Shown here: in pieces, positions 1 to 6,927 of the stretch
Layout: the number at the start of each line of letters is the position of its first letter
How positions within the stretch are numbered: the stretch's first letter is position 1
Source: Candidatus Woesearchaeota archaeon
GTDB taxonomy: Archaea; Nanobdellota; Nanobdellia; Woesearchaeales; CG1-02-33-12
DNA: 15,599 nt
Reading direction: 5' to 3'
Assembly (NCBI GenBank): GCA_017609385.1
Contig: JAFCEA010000030.1
Span: 1-15,599 of the forward strand
Program-made: the position numbers and the translations under genes
Notes under the pieces: model-generated
What the model was told of the DNA's origin: nothing
The model's input: the letters and a program-made list of their open reading frames with translations, nothing else
The model's database searches: none

Positions 1-1500
1 TGTTTCTGTTTCAGGCAGTTCCTTTAATGCCTCTTCGCAGACATCGCCGCTAATCCACCAGCTTTCTGTGTCAGCAAATCCTATTATATCTTCTGCAATA
101 GATGCCATTGTTGGCACTAAATGGCCTATCACACAAACAGCATGTGTTGCCATTGTTGGCTGAAGTTCACAGTAAAAGTTAAGTCCTCCAAAGATAAGCC
201 CTAATGGGTCTGAAACTATCATTGTAAATTGTTCTGCCAATCCCTTGAAAAATCCTGCAAATGGTATTATCTGGAATATCTCGCCAAAGATAAACACACA
301 TTCAAGATATGCTTTTTGCTCATCACAAACAGACAATGGAATTCCTTCATCAGCTGCTTTCTTAAGGCATAATATATAATAACATTCTACCTGCCTTGCC
401 TTCTGCAGACCATGTATTATTCCAGGTATGCATCCTGTTGCAAGGCTTAGTACAATGCTGTCTTTTGGGCTTGTTGGCCAGAATGTTGCTCCCTTACCAC
501 CACTAAACCTCATTTCCTTGAATATTTCAAGGCCCTTATTCTGGTCTATAATGTCAGTATACCAGCCTCCCCAGATAGTTGTGTCACATGAGATATATTT
601 GCAATATTTGTCTGTGTATTCGAGAACCTGTTTATATGTTTTATCAGTAGTTTCAGCAATAGGATGAATAGTTTTTACAAAGCCAGTCCATTCAAATGCA
701 GAAGCCATAAGCTCAATATCAGCAATTGCCTCATTTATTTTGCCAAATGTCTGAATTAGTTTACATATTTTTTCCAGAACATTTAATATTTTTTCCAGTG
801 TTGTTATCCATTCCTGCTTTACAAGCCAGCTGTCCTGTGCATCTTTTATTTTGTCTTTAATATTCTGGCTTAGCTCTCCAAGAGGCATGTTGTAGAAGTC
901 TATTGTAAAATCAACAGGCTCTTCTTCTGTATTTGCTAAGATTGAATCTCCAACTCTTGATATAATCAACAAGTTGCAGTTAAATGATAGGGATATATTA
1001 GGCATGCTTTCCTGGTTTAAACTCAAAACAATATATGGATCTTCTGAGTCCTTGTTAATAAGCTCATAATCCTGTATGTAACTCATATCTCCGTTGCAGT
1101 CAAGATTCATAGCCAATATTGATGCTTCTGAACCTGCATATATTGGGCTTAATGATACATGAACATACTGCTTTTGGTTTATCAGCTCTGTTGTCTGCCT
1201 GTCAATTGCCAATGGCATTTTTTCAATACTACCAATTTTCCAGTAATTTGGGTTTTCCTCATCACTTATTCCTAAAACCTTAATATCCATATTTTTTTCA
1301 GCTTTATTCCCCACAAAATCAATAAACTTGAACTTTAAAACACCTTCAATAGGTCCTGAAGCAACCTCTATTGTTGTCCATTCACAAATCCATTTTGTTT
1401 CATTTTTTGTGCATAAAGCTTTTTCATCCTTGCCCAAGCCAATGGCTGATAAATCTAGGCTTGCTGTTACAGATGTTTTATCCTTAAGAACTGCTTTAAT
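1..1500 (-). CDS. C-terminal part of the giant Ig-like secreted protein (frame-shifted from 1467-2903, cut by window edge)
   Basis: The minus strand is open without a stop from about 1527 to position 1, roughly 500 codons, in a different frame from the Ig-like gene just upstream. It has no convincing start or ribosome-binding site of its own. The peptide begins IKAVLKDKTSVTASLDLSAI, which reads as the smooth continuation of the upstream protein's DTKAPVPNFILK. I therefore read it as the second half of one gene, offset by one base near 1498-1502. Its first part still looks like a beta-sandwich unit (WICEWTTIEV, VLKFKFIDFVGNKAEKN). The part nearest the window edge is rich in cysteine and hydrophobic stretches (ATGCIPGIIHGLQKARQVEC, FGEIFQIIPFAGFFKGLAEQ) and may associate with the membrane. 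The C-terminus lies outside the window. A gene caller might start it at TTG 1437 or GTG 1314. I do not recognise a named family. Confidence 0.75.
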   Translation of the reverse strand, partial: MKAVLKDKTSVTASLDLSAIGLGKDEKALCTKNETKWICEWTTIEVASGPIEGVLKFKFIDFVGNKAEKNMDIKVLGISDEENPNYWKIGSIEKMPLAIDRQTTELINQKQYVHVSLSPIYAGSEASILAMNLDCNGDMSYIQDYELINKDSEDPYIVLSLNQESMPNISLSFNCNLLIISRVGDSILANTEEEPVDFTIDFYNMPLGELSQNIKDKIKDAQDSWLVKQEWITTLEKILNVLEKICKLIQTFGKINEAIADIELMASAFEWTGFVKTIHPIAETTDKTYKQVLEYTDKYCKYISCDTTIWGGWYTDIIDQNKGLEIFKEMRFSGGKGATFWPTSPKDSIVLSLATGCIPGIIHGLQKARQVECYYILCLKKAADEGIPLSVCDEQKAYLECVFIFGEIFQIIPFAGFFKGLAEQFTMIVSDPLGLIFGGLNFYCELQPTMATHAVCVIGHLVPTMASIAEDIIGFADTESWWISGDVCEEALKELPETET

Positions 1501-2903
1501 ATGAAGTTTGGTACAGGAGCCTTGGTGTCAAGAATAAATATTTCTGAAAGCACGCTATTATCAAGATCAATGCTGTTTCCAGCATCATCCTCTGAATTAG
1601 GGCTGATAAATACCTTTACAGAGGATCCATCTACTGCACTAAAGCCAATATTATCAAAGCTGCATTTCCAGTCTCCACTATCTTTAGTACAACTATCTGC
1701 CTGTATCTTCTCACCACTAGCAAGAATCCAAACCTTTTTTAGGTTAAAACCAGAATCCTTTTCCTCAATTTCAGCAACAATCTCATTGTTTTTTCCAGCA
1801 TACTTTATATTATCATATTCTCCCTTTGCATTTTTTATTGATTTGACAATTGGGCTTGTTTTATCAATCTTAAACTCATGGCTTACAGTTTGTTTTGCAT
1901 TATTTCCAACAGCATCTGTTGCCTCAATCTCAATATTAATCTTGCCAGAATCACCAAGCTTTATTATTACAGGCCAAGTGCATATTGAAACACCCTCATT
2001 ATCAACACAGTTTGCTTCTATATTATTATAAGAAGAAATCTCCTTGTTAAGCCCAGATAAGTCAGCAACAACTTTATCCAGGGAATCATCCTCAATTTCA
2101 ATTCTGACAATTGCTGGTATTGGTTTGGTTGAAACATAATTTATTTCATTGCCCTCAGAATCAGTTATTTTAAAGGAATCCTTATTGATCTTTGGATTAG
2201 TTTCATCAACAGTTAATTTTTCACATCTGAGTTCTGAAACCTGGTTAAGCTTGTCATATGCTGCTATGCATACATTAGCAGACCCTGTTCCTGAAACAAA
2301 GTCAGAGGTTTTAAAAGAAAGCTCTCTTGAATCAAGGTATGATGAACCATTGATATCTATTTCCTTAACAACAGTTGCCATATCATTTTTACAAATAATT
2401 ATTTTGCTTAATCCAGAGCCAATGCTGGTGTCATAAGCATAATCCCTTACACTATATTTTACAGTTACATTTCCTTTCTTTGTTACTTTTGGCATTATGC
2501 TGAATGAATCTATTGTTGGAGCCTTTCCATCAACAACAAATGTGCCTGCATAAGTATCAACAGTTTTTTCAGAATCATCTTTTAGTTTGATTGTAAAGGA
2601 ATGTGTTTTTGCTTCTAAACTGTTTTTATTAATTCCTAAAAAGCATGTAAAGTAATCTTCAGATGCCCTGCAGTTGTTAAATTTAATATCATTGAAAAAG
2701 ACCTGTTCTGGTTTTATGTTGTCATCTCCTGGAATAGAAACATCTGCCTTAACATATGTTAAATCACTTTCTTTTCTGTAGCCTTCTACCTCATCCTTGC
2801 CAAAAATTCCAACATTGTTTATTGACGCAAAAACACTCGCACTATATACTGGAAGTGCAATTATCATGCATATCATAAACAATGCAATTATCTTTTCCTT
2901 CAT
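1467..2903 (-). CDS. Secreted multi-domain Ig-like protein, N-terminal part
   Basis: The 478-aa reading frame starts with a Sec-type signal peptide (KEK, then a hydrophobic core IIALFMICMIIALPVYSASV, residues 5-24). Boundaries of Ig-like or cadherin-like beta-sandwich units recur as VDGKAP (124-129), VDETNP (232-237), IDKTSP (346-351) and LDTKAP (458-463), spaced 108-114 residues. This gives three complete units and the beginning of a fourth. Cysteines occur in near pairs, consistent with disulfides outside the cell. The ATG at 2903 overlaps the TGA of the upstream 712-aa gene (ATGA), so the two are probably co-translated. The frame stops at TAA 1467 inside a unit, while the adjacent frame continues the same domain, so this end is an indel artefact or mutation rather than a natural C-terminus. 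A surface or adhesin role is inferred from architecture and context only. Confidence 0.85.
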   Translation of the reverse strand: MKEKIIALFMICMIIALPVYSASVFASINNVGIFGKDEVEGYRKESDLTYVKADVSIPGDDNIKPEQVFFNDIKFNNCRASEDYFTCFLGINKNSLEAKTHSFTIKLKDDSEKTVDTYAGTFVVDGKAPTIDSFSIMPKVTKKGNVTVKYSVRDYAYDTSIGSGLSKIIICKNDMATVVKEIDINGSSYLDSRELSFKTSDFVSGTGSANVCIAAYDKLNQVSELRCEKLTVDETNPKINKDSFKITDSEGNEINYVSTKPIPAIVRIEIEDDSLDKVVADLSGLNKEISSYNNIEANCVDNEGVSICTWPVIIKLGDSGKINIEIEATDAVGNNAKQTVSHEFKIDKTSPIVKSIKNAKGEYDNIKYAGKNNEIVAEIEEKDSGFNLKKVWILASGEKIQADSCTKDSGDWKCSFDNIGFSAVDGSSVKVFISPNSEDDAGNSIDLDNSVLSEIFILDTKAPVPNFILKQFLRIKHL

Positions 2904-5038
2904 CTTAACATTGGCTCCAGGCTTGTTCTGTAATTTTTTGAATATTCCCCTATTTTGTTTATCTCATCAATATCATCATGCTTTCTTTCACTCTCTGGAA
3001 TGCTTGGGATATCTATATACAAGGAATAAAATTCTATATTATCATAATCTGTTATATCACCTGCATTCCAGGCAAGGGTTTCATCAAATATAATTCCACC
3101 AGCAGGGAAAGGATTAAACTCAATCTCTGGAAGGGTAGCAATTGGGAAAAACAAGAACATCTTTTTCTCTTCTGGTATTACAATTTTTTCATTTAAAATA
3201 AGCTGGATATTAACCTTGTATTTTCCAGGAGCAATCCTTAGCTCAGATGGCTCATCTTGAGCACCTGTATATTGAGCTGCTGTTGAAAACTCTTCCTCTC
3301 CTTTTTTGCCAATTCTTTCAAGTGTTATGATTGCCTGCTCATTGCCTGATAATCTTAATGGCCTATTGTTAAATATCCAGTTACCATCACTTTTTATTAT
3401 TTTTTTCTTCTTTACTTCAATGTTCTTGTATACAAATGGCTCAAGTTTTGTTAGTGGCAAAACAATATCTTTATTAACTTCTGTGCTTAAAAATTCAGAG
3501 TAGCCAAGAAAATCTGGCTTTGAAAATGTTATTATGCCTCCTGCACAGATAGGGAATTTTGTTTCTAGAACAGCATTATTATCTTTCATCTTTGTTTCCC
3601 CAATAAAGCAAGACTCACTTCCACAGCTGTAATATATCATAACACCATCTAAAGCCTGGTTTGTTTGGGCATCTGCTGTTGTTATTTTTATGTTGCCGCT
3701 GTTTCTTTTATTAATATCACAAAACATTGATGTTTCATCAGACTCTCCTTCTAAGGATAAAAATGATGAATTAATAGCTTCGTTGTTTCTTATATTGGCT
3801 TCAAGTGCAAATTTAAATGAATAACCTTTTCCATGGAATGCATCGGGACTGTTTATTGTTATAACAACTGGATAAGATATATCATACAGGAAATTATATC
3901 TCTGGATTCCTATTCCTAATGGAAGAATATTTGTTGATGCAGACTCTGGCATTATAATTCCTGATTTTGTGTTAATATCAAAATAAATAGGCCACCAACC
4001 CAAATATCTGAAATCAACTCCAAGCTTTTTGTAAGAGTCTCCGTATGATGGAATATCCATCTGGGTGTAAACCCTTTGCTTTATGCTATCATCAAAAATC
4101 CTTTCTTGGTAGTTTAATGTATCCTCTACCTGAAGAAGAGGAACATAGCTCATAAGCATTGCTTCAAGTTTTGTTTTAACAGATGGCTTTGTCCAGTATA
4201 CTGGACTGCTTAGCTCAAATTTAGAGCCAGCCATTGGAGGAAGTTTTTCATTATCTATGTCTGAGAAGCCAGCTATTAAATTGAGTGTGTTTAATTCTAG
4301 GAAATGATAATTAATTTCATCGCTTGTTATCATAAATGCAAGCTCATAAATATTTTTTAGGTTTACAGGAATTGTTGTGAAGAAGTTAGATGCCCTTGAT
4401 TTTACTTTTCCTTTTTTTATTTCCAGGGGGTAATCAATTGAAACAAGAACATCATCCTGCCTTATAATTGTTGTGGTTGCTATTTTTCCAAGCTCAATAA
4501 CCTCAAATCCCTGATCTTCAAAATCCCTGAAATCATTGAGGCATTCATTTAAATTAAAATTAACATACCTATCAATTTGTGCTTCAATAGAAGAATCCAT
4601 TGGTGATCTTTCCTCTCTTTTCTTGTATTCACTCTTCAGGTCAGGCATCTCTGATGAAAATTCGCAATTGCCTGAGCAGTCATTACTGCTTTTCAGATAC
4701 CACCAGTATGCAACATTCATAGAGCTTTCAGGCGAGAATTCAACTGCCTGTGATGTAGTTGGGTCAGCTGTATGTGTTATTCCAAATCTGGAAATATCTG
4801 TATAGCCGCCTGATTCACCAATAAGGATTATTGCATCAGTTGCTGTTTTGTCAATGCATTGCTCAATAAAGACTTTTATTGGATACAGCTCTGTTGGTAT
4901 CTTTTCAACTATTGGCTCAACCTCTTCTGTTTTTGAGGCTCTTGATTTTATATAGAATGCCAGGCCAAAAACAAGCAGAATTATTACTCCAATTATTATA
5001 AATACACTTATCTGGCCTCTCTTTTTCAACATATTCAC
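2900..5038 (-). CDS. Large exported protein with pilin-like N-terminus (712 aa)
   Basis: The N-terminus is KKRGQISVFIIIGVII followed by more hydrophobic residues to about 30, a single membrane helix after a basic Gly-Gln junction. This resembles archaeal class III (type IV pilin-like) signal peptides, cleaved before Gln. However, the usual Glu at position +5 after cleavage is Phe. The rest is extracytoplasmic in character: an N-terminal region with CIDKTATDAIILIGESGGYT (61-80), a YWWYLKSS/CSGNCEF segment, and around 460-520 a carboxypeptidase-regulatory-like or CNA-B-like beta unit (ITTADAQTNQALDGVMIYYS, SCFIGETK, FPICAGG). Similar large proteins with this N-terminus are, to my knowledge, frequent in DPANN archaea but unnamed. 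GTG 5038 and ATG 5032 (giving MLKKRGQ) are both possible starts; the TATA box predicts a start of transcription near 5040, so the message would be almost leaderless. The gene overlaps the Ig-like gene by ATGA. Confidence 0.85.
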   Translation of the reverse strand: MNMLKKRGQISVFIIIGVIILLVFGLAFYIKSRASKTEEVEPIVEKIPTELYPIKVFIEQCIDKTATDAIILIGESGGYTDISRFGITHTADPTTSQAVEFSPESSMNVAYWWYLKSSNDCSGNCEFSSEMPDLKSEYKKREERSPMDSSIEAQIDRYVNFNLNECLNDFRDFEDQGFEVIELGKIATTTIIRQDDVLVSIDYPLEIKKGKVKSRASNFFTTIPVNLKNIYELAFMITSDEINYHFLELNTLNLIAGFSDIDNEKLPPMAGSKFELSSPVYWTKPSVKTKLEAMLMSYVPLLQVEDTLNYQERIFDDSIKQRVYTQMDIPSYGDSYKKLGVDFRYLGWWPIYFDINTKSGIIMPESASTNILPLGIGIQRYNFLYDISYPVVITINSPDAFHGKGYSFKFALEANIRNNEAINSSFLSLEGESDETSMFCDINKRNSGNIKITTADAQTNQALDGVMIYYSCGSESCFIGETKMKDNNAVLETKFPICAGGIITFSKPDFLGYSEFLSTEVNKDIVLPLTKLEPFVYKNIEVKKKKIIKSDGNWIFNNRPLRLSGNEQAIITLERIGKKGEEEFSTAAQYTGAQDEPSELRIAPGKYKVNIQLILNEKIVIPEEKKMFLFFPIATLPEIEFNPFPAGGIIFDETLAWNAGDITDYDNIEFYSLYIDIPSIPESERKHDDIDEINKIGEYSKNYRTSLEPMLR

Positions 5039-5059
5039 TCTATTGTTTTTTTCTCTTGT

Positions 5060-5072
5060 TATATATATAAAA
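5060..5072 (-). promoter_or_regulatory. TATA box for the 712-aa gene
   Basis: On the minus strand this reads TTTTATATATATAAC. Its centre lies about 26-28 bp from position 5040, so transcription should begin only a few bases before the GTG 5038 and ATG 5032 candidates. The spacing fits an archaeal TATA element and a nearly leaderless transcript covering both large exported-protein genes. Confidence 0.6.
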
Positions 5073-5157
5073 CTTTTGTTTTTTAGTGCTATCGCTTACA
5101 ATATAATTTATTGTTTTTCAGGACTTTTTCAACGCAGCCGGGCGTTTTAGGGCAGTG

Positions 5158-5184
5158 TCAACTATCCTGTGTTAGGATAGTTGA
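5158..5184. repeat. Perfect inverted repeat, 11-bp arms, 5-nt loop
   Basis: The arms tcaactatcct (5158-5168) and aggatagttga (5174-5184) are exact reverse complements separated by gtgtt. A T-rich run (ttcttttatt) follows on the plus strand. Since both flanking genes are transcribed away from this spot, a terminator is not obviously needed. It could be an operator, a structured RNA element or a remnant of a mobile element. The sequence does not decide between these. Confidence 0.7.
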
Positions 5185-5290
5185 ACCTTCTTTTATTAAG
5201 ATGGTAGAAAAATAAGGGAAGAAATATTAGAAATTAGTGAAAACATAGATAAAAATGAGTAAATCTTAATAATCATTTGACTTAAAATAA

Positions 5291-5309
5291 GGCATTTCTA
5301 CGGCATTTC
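5291..5309 (+). promoter_or_regulatory. Candidate operator: direct repeat ggcatttc x2
   Basis: The octamer ggcatttc occurs at 5291-5298 and again at 5302-5309, an 11-bp period or about one helical turn, just upstream of the TATA boxes of the DUF4258/DUF2283 pair. Position and phasing suit a regulator binding one DNA face, perhaps autoregulation of the pair. This rests on the pattern alone. Confidence 0.3.
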
Positions 5310-5321
5310 CGAAAAGGTTTT

Positions 5322-5349
5322 GGTTTATATAACAAAGTCTTTATATATT
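5322..5349 (+). promoter_or_regulatory. Two tandem TATA-like boxes for the DUF4258/DUF2283 pair
   Basis: Two similar elements, ggtttatataac (5322-5333) and tctttatatattg (5338-5350), lie about 16 bp apart. The second predicts transcription starting near 5371, just ahead of an AAGGG motif (5380-5384) that could serve as a ribosome-binding site. Confidence 0.5.
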
Positions 5350-5364
5350 GAACCATTTTCATAA

Positions 5365-5718
5365 TTCAGTATAAATAATAAGGGTTATGTTATAAATAAG
5401 CTAAAACAATTTCGCAGACAAGATATAATTATTTCCAAACATGCATTAGTCAGGATTGTTCAAAGACAGATTGATAAAGAAGAAATTATCGAAAATATTA
5501 TAAACCCTAAAAGACTTGAGTATGCTATAAGGGAAAAAGCTGATAGAAAAGATGAAGAGAAGTTTGATTGTTATTTTGGATATGGCAAGCGACTATGCCA
5601 CAGGTATGTGATAGTCATAAAAAATAATGTTGTTGTAGTGACTGTTGTAAAAATCAATAGGGTGTGGCAAAAGATTGCTGAAAAAAAATTAAAAAATAAA
5701 GGTCGTTTAAGATGTTAA
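5365..5718 (+). CDS. DUF4258-like protein, probable toxin-like partner; start codon not evident
   Basis: The frame is open from 5365 (after TAA 5362-5364) to TAA 5716-5718 and encodes IIISKHALVRIVQRQIDKEE, then ENIINPKRLEYA, FGYGKRLCHRYVIVIKNN and VVVVTVVKINRVW. The SKHAL..R...R.I....I...I.NP pattern and the later beta strands match the DUF4258 family, small RelE-like proteins often paired with DUF2283 proteins. No ATG, GTG or TTG precedes the domain in frame. The nearby ATG 5387 is out of frame and stops after two codons. An AAGGG motif (5380-5384) is followed 7 nt later by an in-frame ATA (5392). Either a base has been lost just after ATG 5387, or a non-canonical start is used. Its end overlaps the start of the next gene (ATGTTAA). 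A toxin role is inferred from the pairing. Confidence 0.65.
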   Translation, partial: FSINNKGYVINKLKQFRRQDIIISKHALVRIVQRQIDKEEIIENIINPKRLEYAIREKADRKDEEKFDCYFGYGKRLCHRYVIVIKNNVVVVTVVKINRVWQKIAEKKLKNKGRLRC

Positions 5719-6074
5719 GAAAATTTAATTTTGATTATGATTTTGAAAATGATAGTTTATTTCTCTTTGATCCAAAATCAAAATCCAAAGCAAGTATTGA
5801 ATTAGATGATTTTATAATTGATTTTAATAAGCATAAGGAAATTTCAGGGATAGAGCTACTGAATGCATCCAGTTTCTTCAAAGGCCTTGATTTGGAAGGG
5901 CAGACAATTGACAAACAGATATTAAAAGAGATTCAGGATTGTAAAATAGAGATTATTCCAAAAAGTAATTTTATTGTGATAAAATTCTTATTGCTCTTTA
6001 AATCAAAGAAATTGTTAACTGCTCCTGTGTTTATACCTACAATCAATGAGCCCAGTCCTGCTGTTGCTTATTGA
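5712..6074 (+). CDS. DUF2283-family protein, probable antitoxin-like partner
   Basis: The 120-aa product opens with FNFDYDFENDSLFLFD and continues to ELDDFIIDFNKHKEISGIEL followed by LNAS. This is the typical DUF2283 pattern: an acidic YD.E.D.L.. strand, then an I..D....I.GIEILNAS strand. It extends beyond the core with a second beta segment and ends SPAVAY, similar to longer archaeal members I recall ending in SPA..Y. ATG 5712 lies inside the end of the DUF4258 frame, so the two are translationally coupled. DUF4258-DUF2283 pairs are commonly regarded as toxin-antitoxin-like. No DNA-binding motif is visible, so any autoregulation would be through another part of the protein or a partner. The family call is fairly secure; the function is inferred. 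Confidence 0.75.
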   Translation: MLRKFNFDYDFENDSLFLFDPKSKSKASIELDDFIIDFNKHKEISGIELLNASSFFKGLDLEGQTIDKQILKEIQDCKIEIIPKSNFIVIKFLLLFKSKKLLTAPVFIPTINEPSPAVAY

Positions 6075-6142
6075 TTTTCCATTTTCTTTATACATCTGAT
6101 AAATTTTATTAAAATTTAAGTTCCAATTTAAAGGTGATATAA

Positions 6143-6658
6143 TTAACTTACAATTGTGTTTTCTTTGACGCCTTCAACTGTTATTTCCTCTTTTTCTGTT
6201 TTGAGTGGCCTTCTATTGTAGAGAACATGGCCCTTGCTGTCTGTTCTCATCTCTATTTCCTTGAACTCATTGAACTCAACAACTTCTTTTGGCTCTTTTT
6301 CAATGCCTTCAACAAAAACATCATCACCAGGACAGCTGTTTTCTGCTGAAAGAAGCTTTACATTTTCTCTGTTGTCTTTTTCTTCTACAGCAGCTAATAA
6401 CATGCCATTGCTTTCAATACCTCTTAATTTTACTGGCTTGAGGTTTGTAACAACAACTATATTCCTATCCTGAAGATCTTCCTTTGAATAGTTTTCTTTT
6501 ATTCCTGCAACAATCTGCCTTTCCTCTTGTCCAAGGTTAATCTTCAAAACAATCAGCTTGTCAGCATTAGGGTGGTCTTCAACAGAAATAATCTTTGCAA
6601 CCTTTAAATCAAGCTTTGAAAAATCTTCTTTGCTGTTTTCGTCTCTTTTTTCTTCCAC
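6143..6658 (-). CDS. tRNA-binding EMAP/Trbp111-type OB-fold protein (annotated in relatives as methionyl-tRNA synthetase beta subunit)
   Basis: The 171-aa protein carries the tRNA-binding OB-fold seen in Trbp111, Arc1p, the MetRS C-terminal domain and EMAP II. Visible motifs are the core LDLKVAKIISVEDHPNADKL (16-35), QIVAGI (48-53), LKPVKLRGIESNGMLLAA (73-90) and PGDDV (110-114). After the OB-fold come about 55 more residues (VEFNEFKEIEMRTDSKGHVL), matching in position the EMAP II-like C-terminal extension that packs against the OB-fold in AIMP1 and some TyrRS. It probably delivers or stabilises tRNA for a synthetase in the cytoplasm, most likely MetRS. The start is GTG 6658, supported by a GGAGGG site 6 nt upstream. 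It appears to be monocistronic with its own promoter. Confidence 0.85.
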   Translation of the reverse strand: MEEKRDENSKEDFSKLDLKVAKIISVEDHPNADKLIVLKINLGQEERQIVAGIKENYSKEDLQDRNIVVVTNLKPVKLRGIESNGMLLAAVEEKDNRENVKLLSAENSCPGDDVFVEGIEKEPKEVVEFNEFKEIEMRTDSKGHVLYNRRPLKTEKEEITVEGVKENTIVS

Positions 6659-6664
6659 TTTTTT

Positions 6665-6700
6665 CCCTCCAAACTCTTTTTTAGTAAGTTTATTTAAATA
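6665..6700 (-). promoter_or_regulatory. Promoter and Shine-Dalgarno of the tRNA-binding protein gene
   Basis: On the minus strand TATTTAAATAAAC (6688-6700) is a TATA-like box about 26 bp ahead of the GGAGGG ribosome-binding site (6665-6670), which lies 6 nt before GTG 6658. The strong site decides in favour of the GTG start. Confidence 0.6.
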
Positions 6701-6716
6701 ATTTTCTGAATATCAT

Positions 6717-6902
6717 AAAAATCCACATAAAACTCCTACCAGCATCTAAAGATGCTGGTTTGATGGAGTTTTCTTTTGAGAGTGGATTTTTAGGACACAA
6801 GGAAAACTTAGTTTTCCGGTGTGCCAAAAATGCAGAGCATTTTTGAGCATGCCAGAAATGCTCATCCTCATACTAAAGTAAGAGGTTTTCGCAAGCATTT
6901 CT
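6717..6902. other. Array of consecutive hairpins in a gene-free gap
   Basis: About 190 bp consist almost wholly of inverted repeats. A nested element comes first: aaaaatccac (6717-6726) pairs with gtggattttt (6782-6791), aaaactcc (6729-6736) with ggagtttt (6765-6772), and accagcatc (6738-6746) with gatgctggt (6751-6759) across a TAAA loop. Next are ggaaaac (6801-6807)/gttttcc (6811-6817); aaaaatgc (6826-6833)/gcattttt (6837-6844); gagcat (6845-6850)/atgctc (6858-6863); and cctc-a-tac (6866-6873)/gta-a-gagg (6878-6885), again with a TAAA loop. A second gcatttct (6895-6902) could pair alternatively with agaaatgc (6855-6862). No open reading frame fits. Candidates are a structured RNA, a bidirectional terminator region or a MITE-like repeat. 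Confidence 0.7.
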
Positions 6903-6927
6903 GTGCATAATATTCATTAAGGAATAA

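Larger units (their letters stand above)
5039..5364. other. Gene-free 326-bp divergent intergenic region
   Basis: This region separates the minus-strand exported-protein genes from the plus-strand DUF4258/DUF2283 pair. It holds TATA boxes for both directions, a small GC-rich hairpin (AACGC 5131-5135 pairing with GCGTT 5142-5146), a perfect palindrome at 5158-5184 and a short direct repeat at 5291-5309. I found no convincing coding sequence. The only short open stretch (5200-5259, about 20 codons) has no start and is probably chance. Confidence 0.6.

Noticed and set aside
428..667. Plus-strand open frame of 79 codons
   Set aside because: It lies opposite the minus-strand continuation of the Ig-like protein, which reads as a coherent protein without stops; its own peptide has no recognisable features.
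1490..1510. Programmed -1 frameshifting at 1500 in the Ig-like gene
   Set aside because: The phase would fit, but the local sequence (CATATTAAAGC) does not form a X XXY YYZ heptamer, so a simple indel is more likely.
1501..2031. Plus-strand open frame of 176 codons
   Set aside because: It is antisense to the Ig-like domains, whose repeated boundary motifs show the minus strand is the coding one.
5200..5259. Short open stretch of about 20 codons (RKIREEILEISENIDKNE)
   Set aside because: No start codon or ribosome-binding site, and too short to judge; probably chance.
6717..6902. CRISPR array
   Set aside because: The repeats are inverted and differ from each other; there are no regular direct repeats with unique spacers and no cas genes.
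6717..6902. tRNA gene or C/D box RNA in the hairpin array
   Set aside because: No cloverleaf with T-loop consensus, and no properly placed C and D boxes were found by eye.
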